A stretch of 64,000 bases of DNA from Streptomyces sp. SAI-127 (GCF_029894425.1 NZ_JARXYJ010000001.1:2170001-2234000), one strand, 5' to 3'. Shown: positions 1 to 9,461, numbered from the stretch's first letter. Numbers and translations are program-made. Notes: generated by a model not told the origin, from the sequence alone.

Positions 1-406
1 TGGCGGAGCCGGTGAAGCCGATGACGGTGTCGACGCCGAAGGCGCGTGCGGCCCGCGCGGTGTCCTTCATCCGGTTCGCGGCCCGCCGCCGGACCCCTTC
101 CGCATCGCCGTCGCCCCACACCTCGCCCGGCAGGATGGCCCGGTGACGTTCGTCGATGATCGCGTCGCAGACGGCCTGGCCGACCAGGTGGTTGGAGATC
201 GCCCAGCACTTGAGGCCGTACTTGTCGAGCAGCGCGCGCCGGGAGTCCAGATACGACGGATCCGCGAGCGCCTTGTCGACCTCGAAGTGATCGCCCCAGC
301 AGGCGAGTTCGAGCCCGTCGTAGCCGAAGTCGCGCGCGAGACGGCAGACCTCTTCGAGGGGGAGGTCGGCCCACTGGCCGGTGAAGAGCGTGAACTGACG
401 CGGCAT
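1..406 (-). CDS. Sugar phosphate isomerase/epimerase (TIM barrel), 3' end beyond window
   Basis: The first 135 residues of a xylose-isomerase-like TIM-barrel protein are visible; the C-terminal part lies outside the window. The N-terminus ([20 protein letters not shown]) followed by [17 protein letters not shown], with its acidic and histidine residues on a beta strand, is typical of the IolE/hydroxypyruvate-isomerase-like family. These enzymes isomerise or epimerise sugar derivatives using a divalent metal. The ATG at 406 follows an AGGAGG-like site that overlaps the stop of the upstream dehydrogenase gene. It is the last visible gene of the sugar operon and probably acts on the product of that dehydrogenase. 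The substrate cannot be deduced. Confidence 0.85.
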   Translation of the reverse strand, partial: MPRQFTLFTGQWADLPLEEVCRLARDFGYDGLELACWGDHFEVDKALADPSYLDSRRALLDKYGLKCWAISNHLVGQAVCDAIIDERHRAILPGEVWGDGDAEGVRRRAANRMKDTARAARAFGVDTVIGFTGSA

Positions 407-422
407 CCTTTTCCAAGCCTCC

Positions 423-1625
423 TCAGACGGCTATCGGGGTGTAGACGGAGTTCTTCTCGGCGCTCTCCTCCACCGCCGCGAGCACCCGCTGGACCTGCAG
501 CCCGTCGGCGAACGACGGCCTCGGGTCGGCGCCGGACGCAATGGCCTCGACGAGGTCGCGGGCCTGATGGACGAAGGTGTGCTCGTAGCCGAGGCCGTGG
601 CCGGGCGGCCACCAGGCGTCCAGGTAGGGGTGGTCGGGCTCGGTGACGAGGATGCGGCGGAAACCGGCGCGCGCCGCGGGTTCCGTGCCGTCGTGGTAGG
701 AGAGTTCGTTGAGCCGTTCCAGGTCGAAGGCCAACGAGCCGCGATCGCCGTTGAGTTCGATGCGCAGGGAGTTCTTGCGGCCGGTGGCGTAACGGGTGGC
801 CTCGAAGGAGGCGAGGGCGCCGGAGGTGAAGCGGCCGGTGAACAGGGCCGCGTCGTCCACGGTGACCTGACCGGTGCCGGTACCGGAGACGGCGGACAGG
901 CCTTTGACGGCCCCGCCGGTCAGCGGGCGCTCCCGTACGAAGGTCTCGGTCAGCGCGGAGACTCCGGCCAGTGGCTCTCCCGCCAGGTACTGGGCGAGGT
1001 CGACGATGTGCGCGCCCAGGTCGCCGAGCGAGCCCGATCCTGCCTGCTCCCGGCGCAGCCGCCAGGTCAGGGGGAACTCGGGGTCCACGAGCCAGTCCTG
1101 GAGGTAGGTCGCCCGCACGTGCCGGAGAGTGCCGAGCCGTCCTTCCGCCACCATCCGGCGGGCCAGCGCGGTGGCGGGCACCCGGCGGTAGTTGAAGCCG
1201 ACCATCGCGAACCGGCCCCGGTCGAGGGCCTCTTCGGCGGCCCGGGTCATCACCCGTGCCTCCTCGACGGTGTTGGCGAGGGGCTTCTCGCACAGCACGT
1301 GCTTACCGGCGGCGAGCGCGGCGACGGCGATCTCGGCGTGGCTGTCGCCGGGGGTGCAGATGTCGACGAGGTCGACGTCGTCCCGCTCGATCAGGGCCCG
1401 CCAGTCGGTCTCGACGGCCGCCCAGCCGTGCCGGTCGGCTGCCCGGCGCACGGCGTCCGCGTCCCGTCCGCAGATCGCGGCGAGCACCGGGCGGCGGGGC
1501 AGGTCGAAGACGCGTCCGACGGTCCGCCAGCCCTGGGAGTGGGCGGCGCCCATGAAGGCGTAACCGACCATGCCGACCCGGAGCGGCGGCACCTCGGCCT
1601 CCTCTGACTGCTGCGGCTGTGCCAT
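423..1625 (-). CDS. Gfo/Idh/MocA family NAD(P)-dependent oxidoreductase
   Basis: A 400-residue dehydrogenase of the glucose-fructose/inositol dehydrogenase family. The N-terminal Rossmann fold has the glycine-rich start ([17 protein letters not shown]), followed by the diagnostic [12 protein letters not shown] segment that carries the catalytic lysine in EKP. The C-terminal half has the [13 protein letters not shown] motif with the conserved aspartate and histidine. Length is normal for the family. It lies downstream of the ABC importer and just upstream of a sugar isomerase gene, so it probably oxidises an imported cyclic polyol or sugar. The ATG at 1625 is preceded by GAGGAGGAC. The exact sugar is unknown. 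Confidence 0.92.
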   Translation of the reverse strand: MAQPQQSEEAEVPPLRVGMVGYAFMGAAHSQGWRTVGRVFDLPRRPVLAAICGRDADAVRRAADRHGWAAVETDWRALIERDDVDLVDICTPGDSHAEIAVAALAAGKHVLCEKPLANTVEEARVMTRAAEEALDRGRFAMVGFNYRRVPATALARRMVAEGRLGTLRHVRATYLQDWLVDPEFPLTWRLRREQAGSGSLGDLGAHIVDLAQYLAGEPLAGVSALTETFVRERPLTGGAVKGLSAVSGTGTGQVTVDDAALFTGRFTSGALASFEATRYATGRKNSLRIELNGDRGSLAFDLERLNELSYHDGTEPAARAGFRRILVTEPDHPYLDAWWPPGHGLGYEHTFVHQARDLVEAIASGADPRPSFADGLQVQRVLAAVEESAEKNSVYTPIAV

Positions 1626-1783
1626 GCGCGATGTCCTCCTCGTCGTCGTGGCGCGGTGGGGGGTGCAGCCCGGTCCGTCGACGAACCGGGCTCCTGGGAC
1701 CTGCCGTTCGGCTCGGCCGGGCCGGGGCACACCGCTGTCCGCGGCCGGCCCGGCCGGTAAGTCGGGCCCCGGCTCGGGACGCC

Positions 1784-2836
1784 TCACTTGAAACCGGTGG
1801 ACATGTACTGGTCGACGTTGGTCTTGTCGACGACGGCCGAGTAGAGGGTGAGCGAGGCCGGGATCTCGAACTCGGAGAGGCCGCTGATGCCCTTGGACTG
1901 GCCGAGGGCGCGGGCGAGGTCGATCGCGGAGGCGGCCATGGTCGGCGGGTACAGGACGGTCGCCTTGAGGACACCGTTGTCCTGCTTGATGGCCTGGAAG
2001 GCGGACAGGGCGCCCGCGCCGCCGACCATCAGGAAGTCGTCGCGGCCGGCCTGGTCGATGGCGCGCAGTGCGCCCACGCCCTGGTCGTCGTCGTGGTTCC
2101 ACAGCGCGTCGAAGCTCGACTGGGCCTGCAGGAGCTGGGCCATCTTGGCCTGTCCGGACTCCACCGTGAACTCGGCGGCCTGGCGGGCCACCTTCCGGAC
2201 GTTGGGGTAGTTCTTCAGGGCGTCGTCGAAGCCCTTGGTGCGCTGCTTGGTGAGTTCCAGGTTGTCGAGTCCGGCCAGTTCGATGACCTTGGCGTTCGAC
2301 TTTCCCTTGAGCTTCTCGCCGATGTAGTGGCCGGCGTTGAGGCCCATGCCGTAGTTGTCGCCGCCGATCCAGCAGCGGTACGCCTGCGGGGTGTTGAAGA
2401 TGCGGTCGAGGTTGACGACCGGGATCCCGGCGCGCATCGCCTTGAGGCCGACCTGGGTGAGGGCCTTGCCGTCGGCGGGCAGCACCACCAGGACGTCGAC
2501 CTTCTTGTTGATCAGGGTCTCTATCTGGCCGATCTGCTGGGCGGTGTCGTTGGAGCCCTCGGTGATCTCCAGGGTGACGTCGGAGTACTTCTTTGCCCGG
2601 TTCTTGGCGTTGTCGTTGATGGCGTTGAGCCAGCCGTGGTCGGCCTGCGGTCCGGCGAAGCCGATGGTGACCGGCTTGCCGGACGACTCGGCGGCGGCCG
2701 GCTGGTCGTTCGCGGCCGGTTCGTCGTCGCTGGAGTCGTTGCTGGTGCAACCTGCGAGGAGGGCACCGGCCCCGACGGCGGCGGTCCCGAAGAGCAGCCC
2801 TCTGCGACTGGTGAAGCGGCTCGTGTGCTCTGGCAT
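1784..2836 (-). CDS. Sugar ABC transporter substrate-binding lipoprotein
   Basis: A 350-residue periplasmic-binding protein of the ribose/xylose (type I, CUT2) class, anchored outside the membrane. The N-terminus has a twin-arginine pair (TSRRGLLFG), a hydrophobic stretch and a lipobox LLAGC with the lipidated cysteine at residue 30, followed by an acidic linker. The mature part begins VTIGFAGPQADHGWLNAI and contains the expected sugar-binding elements (ADGKALTQVG, IPVVNLDR, GGDNYGMG). It sits 17 bp downstream of the permease gene and is the recognition component of this importer. Binding residues cannot be assigned to a particular sugar by eye. Confidence 0.95.
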   Translation of the reverse strand: MPEHTSRFTSRRGLLFGTAAVGAGALLAGCTSNDSSDDEPAANDQPAAAESSGKPVTIGFAGPQADHGWLNAINDNAKNRAKKYSDVTLEITEGSNDTAQQIGQIETLINKKVDVLVVLPADGKALTQVGLKAMRAGIPVVNLDRIFNTPQAYRCWIGGDNYGMGLNAGHYIGEKLKGKSNAKVIELAGLDNLELTKQRTKGFDDALKNYPNVRKVARQAAEFTVESGQAKMAQLLQAQSSFDALWNHDDDQGVGALRAIDQAGRDDFLMVGGAGALSAFQAIKQDNGVLKATVLYPPTMAASAIDLARALGQSKGISGLSEFEIPASLTLYSAVVDKTNVDQYMSTGFK

Positions 2837-2853
2837 GGCGGTGAACCCTTTCC

Positions 2854-3873
2854 TCAGGTCGTGCTTGCGGTACGGCGCTGGACCAGCACGGCGGCGACGA
2901 TGATCGCTCCCTTGGCGATCTGCTGGACGTCGCTCTGCAGGTTGTTCAGGGCGAAGATGTTGGTGATCGTGGTGAAGATCAGGACGCCGAGCACGGAGCC
3001 GGTGATGGTGCCGCGGCCCCCGCTGAGCAGGGTTCCGCCGATGATCGCGGCGGCGATGGCGTCGAGCTCGTAGAGGTTGCCGTTGGTGTTCTGGCCGGAG
3101 CCGGACAGGATGATCAGCAGGAAGGCCGCGATGCCGCAGCACAGTCCGGACAGCAGGTAGAGGTAGAGGCGTTGACGGCGGACGTCGATGCCGGCGAGCC
3201 GGGCGGCCTCGGCGTTGCCGCCGACGGCGACCGTGCGGCGGCCGAAGGTGGTGCGGTTCAGCACCAGCCAGCCGATGATCGTCACGACCGCGAAGACCAG
3301 GACCAGCGGAGGGATGCCGAGCACATACGCGTCGCGCTCTCCGAGATCCAGCACGCTGTTGATCGAGACGATCTGCGTCCTGCCGTCGGTGATCTGCAGG
3401 GCCAGTCCACGGGCCGAGGCGAGCATGGCGAGCGTGGCGATGAACGGGACCATCCCGCCGTACGCGATGAGCAGTCCGTTGACCAGGCCGCAGCCGACTC
3501 CGACGAGCACCGCGGTGAAGAGGATGCCCGCGAAGCCGTACTCCTGGGTGGCGACGGTGGTGGCCCACACCGAGGCGAGGGCGACGATCGCGCCGACGGA
3601 CAGGTCGATGCCGCCGGAGGTGATGACGAAGGTCATGCCGACGGTGACGACACCGATCACCGAGGCCTGGGTGAGGACGAGTTGGAGGTTGCGGGTGTCG
3701 AGGAACTCGTCGGGCTTGGTGATGCCGCCGATGAGGATCAGTACGGCGAGCACACCGAGGAGGGAGAGGGTGCGCACGTCGGCGCGGGCGAACACCCCTC
3801 GCCACGCGAACGATTCGTTCGCCGAAGGCACTTTGTCGGCGCTCCCCCGGGGCGGGGACACATGTTGCGTCAT
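2854..3873 (-). CDS. Sugar ABC transporter permease (RbsC/XylH type)
   Basis: A 339-residue polytopic membrane protein of the branched-chain amino acid/ribose permease superfamily. The cytoplasmic N-terminus of about 35 residues is followed by many hydrophobic helices. The family signature region VTVGMTFVITSGGIDLSVGA lies about a quarter of the way in, and GGRGTITGSVLGVL forms the cytoplasmic loop that docks the ATPase. The start overlaps the stop of the ATPase gene by 4 bp (ATGA), which implies translational coupling. It forms the membrane channel with the flanking ATPase and lipoprotein. Confidence 0.95.
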   Translation of the reverse strand: MTQHVSPPRGSADKVPSANESFAWRGVFARADVRTLSLLGVLAVLILIGGITKPDEFLDTRNLQLVLTQASVIGVVTVGMTFVITSGGIDLSVGAIVALASVWATTVATQEYGFAGILFTAVLVGVGCGLVNGLLIAYGGMVPFIATLAMLASARGLALQITDGRTQIVSINSVLDLGERDAYVLGIPPLVLVFAVVTIIGWLVLNRTTFGRRTVAVGGNAEAARLAGIDVRRQRLYLYLLSGLCCGIAAFLLIILSGSGQNTNGNLYELDAIAAAIIGGTLLSGGRGTITGSVLGVLIFTTITNIFALNNLQSDVQQIAKGAIIVAAVLVQRRTASTT

Positions 3874-5390
3874 GACGCCGGGCTTCCTTCCATGACGAGG
3901 TCGAGTACACGGTGTTCGTCGAGCTCACGGGCGGGTGCCGTATGCACGACACGGCCCTCGCGGAGCACCAGGACGCGGTCGGCGAGGCCGAGCACCTCGG
4001 GGACCTCGCTGGAGACCAGCAGCACGGCCAGGCCTTCGTCGGCCAGTCGCCGGACGACCGCGTACAGCTCGGCGCGGGCGCCGACGTCGACGCCCCGGGT
4101 GGGTTCGTCGAGCAGGAGGACCCGGCAGCCGCGCAGCAGCCAGCGGGCCAGGACCGCTTTTTGCTGGTTGCCGCCGGACAGGGTGCGGATCGGCACGGAG
4201 GGGTTGTCGGGCCGCAGTGACAGTTCGCGGGTCGCCGCCCGGGCCGCGCCGAGTTCGGCTCCCCGGTCGATCCAACCGGCCCGGGAGAAGCGGGACATGG
4301 AGGAGACGGAGACGTTGCGGGTGACCGACTCCAGCATCAGCAGGGCCTGCGCCTTGCGCTCCTCGGGGGCCAGTCCGATCCCTGCGCGGACGGCCGCTCG
4401 GACACTGCCCGGCTTCAACGCCTTGCCGTCCACGAGGACTTGACCGGAGGTGGGCTTCCGGGCGCCGTAGACCGTCTCCAGGATCTCGGAGCGTCCCGAG
4501 CCGACGAGTCCGGCGAGGCCGACGATCTCTCCGGGGTGGATCGCGAGGTCCAGGGGTTCGAACTCGCCCTGCCGACCGAGCCCTTGGACTTCGAGGAGTG
4601 GCCGCTCGCCCTTCGCGGGGGCCGTCGGCCGGTCCGGAAAGACGTACTCGACGTTGCGGCCCGTCATCAGCGCCACGACCTCGCGGGTCGGCGTCGATTT
4701 CGCGGGCAGTCCGACGGCGACCGCCCGGCCGTCCTTGAGGACGGTCACCCGGTCCCCGATCCGGCGGATCTCCTCCAGGCGGTGGGAGATGTAGACGACG
4801 GCGACGCCCTCGGCGGTGAGGTCGCCGACGATCCGGAAGAGGTTGTCGACCTCGTCCGGGTCGAGTGCGGCGGACGGTTCGTCCATCACGATCAGCCGTA
4901 CGTCGTGGGAGAGGGCGCGCGCCATGGACACGATCTGCTGCTGTGCCGCCGACAACTCCCCGACCAGGCGCGCCGGGTCGATCTCCGGGTGCCCGAGCCG
5001 TCGTAGCAGTGCGGCTGTCGACTGACGTGCCGCCTTGCCCCGTACGACGAACCCCGCCGCCGTGGGTTCGTGGCCGAGGTGGACGTTCTCGGCCACGGAC
5101 AGGTGCTCCACCAGGTCGAGTTCCTGGTAGATGGTGGCGATGCCGAGGCGCATGGCGGCGATCGGCGTGCGGAGCGTGACCTCCTCGCCGCGCCAGCGCA
5201 GGCGGCCGGTGTCGGGCTGGTGGGCGCCGGCCAGCACCTTGATGAGGGTGGATTTCCCGGCCCCGTTCTGGCCGAGCAGACAGTGCACTTCGCCGGCCTG
5301 GACATCGAGGTCCACGCCGTCGAGGGCCCGGACTCCGGGGAACGACTTGGTGATGCCGGACATGCTGAGCAGCGGTGGTTCTGGTGCCAT
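3870..5390 (-). CDS. Sugar ABC transporter ATP-binding protein (RbsA/XylG type, two NBDs)
   Basis: A 506-residue fused double ATPase that powers the importer. The first domain has Walker A GQNGAGKSTL, the signature-like LSAAQQQIVSMARAL and Walker B RLIVMDEPSAALD. The second has the degenerate Walker A GLVGSGRSEIL normal for this family, a canonical signature LSGGNQQKAVLARWL and Walker B RVLLLDEPTRGVD. Length matches RbsA/XylG/MglA proteins. It is the first gene of the transporter operon, downstream of the ROK regulator gene on the same strand after a 114-bp gap that may hold the operon promoter. Confidence 0.96.
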   Translation of the reverse strand: MAPEPPLLSMSGITKSFPGVRALDGVDLDVQAGEVHCLLGQNGAGKSTLIKVLAGAHQPDTGRLRWRGEEVTLRTPIAAMRLGIATIYQELDLVEHLSVAENVHLGHEPTAAGFVVRGKAARQSTAALLRRLGHPEIDPARLVGELSAAQQQIVSMARALSHDVRLIVMDEPSAALDPDEVDNLFRIVGDLTAEGVAVVYISHRLEEIRRIGDRVTVLKDGRAVAVGLPAKSTPTREVVALMTGRNVEYVFPDRPTAPAKGERPLLEVQGLGRQGEFEPLDLAIHPGEIVGLAGLVGSGRSEILETVYGARKPTSGQVLVDGKALKPGSVRAAVRAGIGLAPEERKAQALLMLESVTRNVSVSSMSRFSRAGWIDRGAELGAARAATRELSLRPDNPSVPIRTLSGGNQQKAVLARWLLRGCRVLLLDEPTRGVDVGARAELYAVVRRLADEGLAVLLVSSEVPEVLGLADRVLVLREGRVVHTAPARELDEHRVLDLVMEGSPAS

Positions 5391-5504
5391 GAGGTCCCCT
5401 TGGCGGGCGTGCGGGCCGGTTTCAGGGCAGGGCGAAGCAGGAGCGCTGTGCTGAGGGGCGGATCAGAAGGTGCCGTGGCGGAAAGTGCCGTACCGAGAAG
5501 TGGC

Positions 5505-6695
5505 TTACGCGGGTGAGAACAGGTGGTCGCTGATGAGCCGGGCCGCGCCGATGACTCCGGCGGTGGGGCCCAACTCCCCCAGAACGATGGGAAGGTTGCC
5601 GGTCGCCAGCGGCAGTGACTGGCGGTAGACCTGGGTGCGGATCGCGGCGAGCAGGGTGTGGCCGAGGCCGGTCACCCCGCCGCCGATCACCACCAGGCCC
5701 GGGTTGAAGAAGCTGACCAGTCCGGCGATGACCTGGCCGGTCCGGTTGCCTCCCTCACGGATCAGGTCGAGGGCGGTGGCGTCACCGGCGGCAGCGGCGG
5801 CGGCGACGTCGACCGCGGTCAGGCCGCCGTTCGCCGCGAGGCGTGCGGCGAGTTCCTCGGAGCGCCCCTGCTCGACCGCCTCCACGGCGTCCCGGGCGAG
5901 GGCGGCCCCGCTGAAGTGGGCTTCCAGACAGCCCCGGTTGCCGCAGGCGCACGGGCGTCCGTCGGGCACGGCCTGGATGTGCCCGATGTCGCCCGCGCTG
6001 CCCGTCACCCCGCGGTGGACCTCACCGCCGGCGACGATGCCGCAGCCGATGCCGGTACCGATCTTGACGCAGAGGAAGTCACCCACGGAGTGTGCGACGC
6101 CCGCGTGCATCTCCCCCATCGCCATCAGGTTCACGTCGTTGTCGACCATGACCGGACAGCCGAGTTCCTGGCTGAGCGCCTCCCGTACGGGGAAGCCGTC
6201 CCAGCCCGGCATGATCGGCGGAGCCACCGGAACACCCTCGGGGAAGCGGACCGGTCCCGGGACGCCGATGCCGGCGCCGTCGAACCCCTCCGCGAGCCCC
6301 GAGGCCTTCAACTTCGCTGCCATGGACAGGACTTGCTCGAAGACCGCGACCGGGCCCTCGCGGACGTCCATGGGCTGGTTGAGATGTCCCAGGATCTCCA
6401 GCTCGGCGTTGGTGACGGCGACGTCGACCGAGGTCGCGCCGATGTCCACGCCGAGGAAACGCAGGTTCGGGGCGAGCCGGATGTTGTGGGAGCGGCGCCC
6501 ACCGCGGGAGGCGGCGAGTCCGTCGGCCACGATCAGGCCCGTCTCCAGCAGACGGTCCACCTCCACGGCCAGTTTGGACCGTGACAGGTCGACCTGATCG
6601 CCCAGTTGTGCACGCGAGTTGGGTCCTCCGTCGCGCAACAGCTTGAGCAGCCGGGCCTGATGCGCGTTCGCGGGTCGAGCCGTCATGCGTCTCAC
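5505..6695 (-). CDS. ROK family transcriptional regulator
   Basis: A sugar-responsive repressor of about 396 residues. The N-terminal winged helix (about residues 8-70, NAHQARLLKLLRDGGPNSRA) precedes a glucokinase-like ROK domain. That domain has a phosphate-binding start (FLGVDIGATSVDVAVTN), the motif GIGVPGPVRFPEG and the zinc-binding cluster GHIQAVPDGRPCACGNRGC. I chose the GTG at 6695 because GGGGAGGGG lies 3-5 bases upstream; the ATG at 6686 (MTARPANAH) is also possible but further from that site. It precedes the ABC importer genes and probably controls them in response to the imported sugar. Confidence 0.93.
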   Translation of the reverse strand: MRRMTARPANAHQARLLKLLRDGGPNSRAQLGDQVDLSRSKLAVEVDRLLETGLIVADGLAASRGGRRSHNIRLAPNLRFLGVDIGATSVDVAVTNAELEILGHLNQPMDVREGPVAVFEQVLSMAAKLKASGLAEGFDGAGIGVPGPVRFPEGVPVAPPIMPGWDGFPVREALSQELGCPVMVDNDVNLMAMGEMHAGVAHSVGDFLCVKIGTGIGCGIVAGGEVHRGVTGSAGDIGHIQAVPDGRPCACGNRGCLEAHFSGAALARDAVEAVEQGRSEELAARLAANGGLTAVDVAAAAAAGDATALDLIREGGNRTGQVIAGLVSFFNPGLVVIGGGVTGLGHTLLAAIRTQVYRQSLPLATGNLPIVLGELGPTAGVIGAARLISDHLFSPA

Positions 6696-6884
6696 GAGCC
6701 CCTCCCCGCCTCTTTCGGCCACCGGTTGCCGGTCTTTCGAGGGGAACGTAGCAGCGGCTGCCGAACCTGGGAAGAAGCTGTGCAGAGATTGATGCCGACT
6801 TTCTCCACTCGCAGGACAAAGGCGTGTCGCACTCTGGTGTCCCGGCACCCCGCCCCGCAGGATGGGCGCAAGAGAGGGGAGCAC

Positions 6885-7718
6885 ATGTTTCTGGTGACCG
6901 GTGCGACGGGGAACGTGGGGGCCGAACTCGTGCGGGCGCTGGCGGAGTCCGGCGAGCGGGTACGGGCGGTCAGCCGGTCCGGGCGGAGCGAGGGGTTACC
7001 GGCGGGCGTGGAGGCCGTGGCGGGAGATCTGAACCGGCCCGAGACCGTACGGGCCGCGCTGGACGGCGTACGAGGGCTGTTCCTGATGCCCGGGTACGGC
7101 GGCCAGCGGGAGATTCTGGCGGACGCGCGGGCCGCGGGAGTGCGTCGCGTGGTCCTGCTCTCCGGCCTGTCGGCGGGCACCGGCGACCGGGACAACGCGG
7201 TCGCCGGCTATCTGCTGGACGCGGAGGACGCCGTACGCGACTCGGGCCTCGCATGGACGTTCGTGCGCCCGACGAGCTTCATGACCAACGCGCTCCGGCT
7301 CGCTGACCAGATCCGCGAGGGCGACACGGTCCGGGTGCCCTTCCCGGACGCCCGGACCACCGACATCGACCCGTACGACATCGCGCAGGTCTCTCTGCGC
7401 GCCCTGCTGTCCGACGAGTTCGCGGGCCGGGCTCTCGAAGTCACCGGCCCCGAGGCGCTGTTGCCCGCCGACCGGGTCCGGATCCTCGGCGCGGCACTGG
7501 GCCGGGACCTGCGTGCCGTGGGACTGGAGCACGAGGAGACACGCGCCGAGATGGAGGCGGCCGGCGTGCCGAAGCCGTACGTGGACGCCTTCTTCGCCTT
7601 CTTCGTCGACGGCACCCTGGACGAGTCGGTGGTGCTGCCCACGGTGGAGCAGGTCACAGGGCGGCCGCCGCGCACCTTCGCCCACTGGGCCCAGGACCAC
7701 ACGGACGCGTTCCGGTGA
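6885..7718 (+). CDS. NmrA-like NAD(P)-binding protein
   Basis: A 277-residue single-domain Rossmann protein of the atypical SDR/NmrA group. The N-terminus MFLVTGATGNVGAELVRAL is the GxxGxxG dinucleotide-binding loop, and VVLLSGLSAG and WTFVRPTSFMTNAL follow the NmrA/triphenylmethane-reductase pattern. Such proteins are NAD(P)H-dependent reductases or redox-sensing regulators. Codon 38 is TTA (6996-6998), the rare leucine codon read by the bldA tRNA in Streptomyces, so translation may depend on developmental stage. The ATG at 6885 follows GAGAGGGGAG. It is divergent from the ROK gene and convergent with the GntR gene 5 bp away. Confidence 0.9.
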   Translation: MFLVTGATGNVGAELVRALAESGERVRAVSRSGRSEGLPAGVEAVAGDLNRPETVRAALDGVRGLFLMPGYGGQREILADARAAGVRRVVLLSGLSAGTGDRDNAVAGYLLDAEDAVRDSGLAWTFVRPTSFMTNALRLADQIREGDTVRVPFPDARTTDIDPYDIAQVSLRALLSDEFAGRALEVTGPEALLPADRVRILGAALGRDLRAVGLEHEETRAEMEAAGVPKPYVDAFFAFFVDGTLDESVVLPTVEQVTGRPPRTFAHWAQDHTDAFR

Positions 7719-7723
7719 GGTGA

Positions 7724-8401
7724 CTACGAGCGTCGGCGAGCGTGGTACGACGTCCGCGTGTGTTCGGTGTGCTCCCGCATCAGTTCGGTGGCGCGCTGCT
7801 CGTCGCGGTCGGCGATCGCCGCGATCAGCTCACGATGCTCGATCCAGGACTGCTGCCCGCGCTGACGGGCGATCGGCGTGTAATACCAGCGCACCCGGCG
7901 ATCCACCTGCCCCGCCAACTCCGCCAGGACCGCGTTGCCCGCCAACTCCATGACCGTGGCATGCAGCCGGGCATTCAGAGCCACCGCCGCATCCACATCG
8001 TCCGCGGCAACCGCACTCTCCCCCTGCGCACACAACTCCTCCAGCACGGCAATACCCGCACTGCCCGCATTCGCCGCAGCCAACCGCGCCGCCTCCGCCT
8101 CCAACAACGTCCGCACCGTCAGCAGCTGATCAGCCTCCTCATCCGTCGGCTCATGCACGAACGCACCCTGAGCAGGCCGCAGATCCACCCACCCCTCAGT
8201 GTTCAACCGCTGCAACGCCTCACGCACCGGCTGCCGCGACACCCCCAGATGCCCCGCCAACTCACTCTCCACCAAATGCTGACCCGGCTGCAGAGCACGC
8301 GTCGTGATCAGTTCAAGCAACGCCCCGTACACACGATCACGCAGCGGACCGGGACGCTCGAGCTTCGGCACGGCTCCCTGCGGCAGACCTGTCGACAACA
8401 T
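7724..8401 (-). CDS. GntR family regulator, FCD subfamily
   Basis: A 225-residue transcription factor with an N-terminal winged helix (LVESELAGHLGVSRQPVREA) and a C-terminal all-helical FCD effector domain. That domain has the expected metal-binding pattern of an aspartate/histidine (ALNARLHATVME) and later histidines (SWIEHRELIAAI, MREHTEHTR). The ATG at 8401 is chosen because GAGGAGGGGG lies about 7 bases upstream; an in-frame start 39 bp earlier lacks this. It probably controls the neighbouring OFA transporter and the former formate dehydrogenase genes, since an 11-bp motif upstream of this gene recurs in their promoter region. Confidence 0.93.
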   Translation of the reverse strand: MLSTGLPQGAVPKLERPGPLRDRVYGALLELITTRALQPGQHLVESELAGHLGVSRQPVREALQRLNTEGWVDLRPAQGAFVHEPTDEEADQLLTVRTLLEAEAARLAAANAGSAGIAVLEELCAQGESAVAADDVDAAVALNARLHATVMELAGNAVLAELAGQVDRRVRWYYTPIARQRGQQSWIEHRELIAAIADRDEQRATELMREHTEHTRTSYHARRRS

Positions 8402-8456
8402 CGCGGTCCCCCTCCTCGGCGGGCGGACACCCCCGGACACCCCTACCAGTTGCCTT

Positions 8457-8471
8457 TTGTCTACAGTCTAC
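8457..8471 (-). promoter_or_regulatory. Candidate GntR operator upstream of the GntR gene
   Basis: Read on the gene's own strand this is GTAGACTGTAGACAA. Its last 11 bases (ACTGTAGACAA) recur exactly at 11197-11207 in the divergent transporter/dehydrogenase promoter. The core resembles the TTGTNNACAA palindrome bound by FCD-type GntR proteins with one mismatch. It lies 56-70 bp upstream of the ATG, suitable for autoregulation. The assignment is by inference. Confidence 0.5.
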
Positions 8472-8522
8472 GGCGCACTGGGGCCAGGTAAACCGGGAGT
8501 CGACCGCGTCACATCCCGCATC

Positions 8523-9461
8523 TCACGGGCAGCGGACGACCTGCCCGGCGTACGACAGGTTGCCGCCGAACCCGAAGAGCAGCACCGGGTCCCCGGTCGA
8601 GATCTCGCCCTGCTCGACGAGTTTGGAGAACGCGAGCGGAATGCTGGCCGCCGAGGTGTTCCCGGACTCCGTGACATCACGGGCCACCACGGCGTTGACC
8701 GCGCCGATCTTCTCCGCGAGCGGCTCGATGATCCGCAGGTTCGCCTGGTGCAGCACGACCGCGGCGAGGTCCTCGGGGGTGAGCCCCGCGCGCTCGCAGG
8801 CCTGCCGGGCCAGCGCCGGAAGTTTGGTGGTCGCCCAGCGGTAGACGCTCTGCCCTTCCTGCGCGAACCGCGCCGGTTCGCCCTCGATCCGCACGGCGTG
8901 CCCCATCTCGGGCACCGATCCCCACAGCACGGGAGAGATGCCGGGCACGTCGGCCCCCTCGACGACCGCCGCCCCCGCCCCGTCGCCGACGAGCACACAG
9001 GTGGTGCGGTCGCTCCAGTCGGTCACCGCCGACATCTTGTCGGCGCCGATCACCAGCGCCCGGGTCGCCGCACCGGCCCGGACGGTGTGGTCCGCCGTGG
9101 CCAGGGCGTGGGTGAAGCCGGCGCACACCACGTTGACGTCCATCGCGGCCGGAGAGGGGATGCCGAGCCGGGCCGCGACCCGGGCGGCCATGTTGGGAGA
9201 CCGGTCGACGGCGGTCGAGGTGGCGACCAGGACCAGGTCGATGTCGGCGGGGGTGAGCCCGGCGGAGGCCAGCGCCTTGGCGGCGGCGTGCGAGGCGAGC
9301 TCGTCGACCGGCTCGTCGGGACCGGCGATGTGGCGGGTCTTGATCCCCACCCGGGACCTGATCCACTCGTCGCTGGTGTCGACCAGGCCCGCCAGTTCCT
9401 CGTTGGTGAGTACCTTGGCGGGCTGGTAGTGGCCGACTGCGGCGATCCGCGAGCCGTTCAT
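8523..9461 (-). CDS. Beta-ketoacyl-ACP synthase III (FabH-like)
   Basis: A 312-residue thiolase-fold condensing enzyme with the full KAS III triad: Cys113 in VVCAGFTHAL, His238 in VLHQANLRI and Asn268 in ESGNTSAASIP. These enzymes condense an acyl-CoA with malonyl-ACP to start fatty acid or polyketide chains. The C-terminal loop GFGGNLSYAGQVV is also typical, although the usual GGGLSWG glycine loop is altered. No acyl carrier protein or other fatty acid gene is adjacent, so this is a stand-alone paralogue rather than the housekeeping FabH. It lies between the GntR gene and the transporter genes on the same strand. Confidence 0.93.
   Translation of the reverse strand: MNGSRIAAVGHYQPAKVLTNEELAGLVDTSDEWIRSRVGIKTRHIAGPDEPVDELASHAAAKALASAGLTPADIDLVLVATSTAVDRSPNMAARVAARLGIPSPAAMDVNVVCAGFTHALATADHTVRAGAATRALVIGADKMSAVTDWSDRTTCVLVGDGAGAAVVEGADVPGISPVLWGSVPEMGHAVRIEGEPARFAQEGQSVYRWATTKLPALARQACERAGLTPEDLAAVVLHQANLRIIEPLAEKIGAVNAVVARDVTESGNTSAASIPLAFSKLVEQGEISTGDPVLLFGFGGNLSYAGQVVRCP

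Noticed and set aside
1619..3073. Long open frame on the plus strand across the binding protein gene
   Set aside because: Antisense to the convincing lipoprotein gene; a by-product of high GC content with no family similarity.
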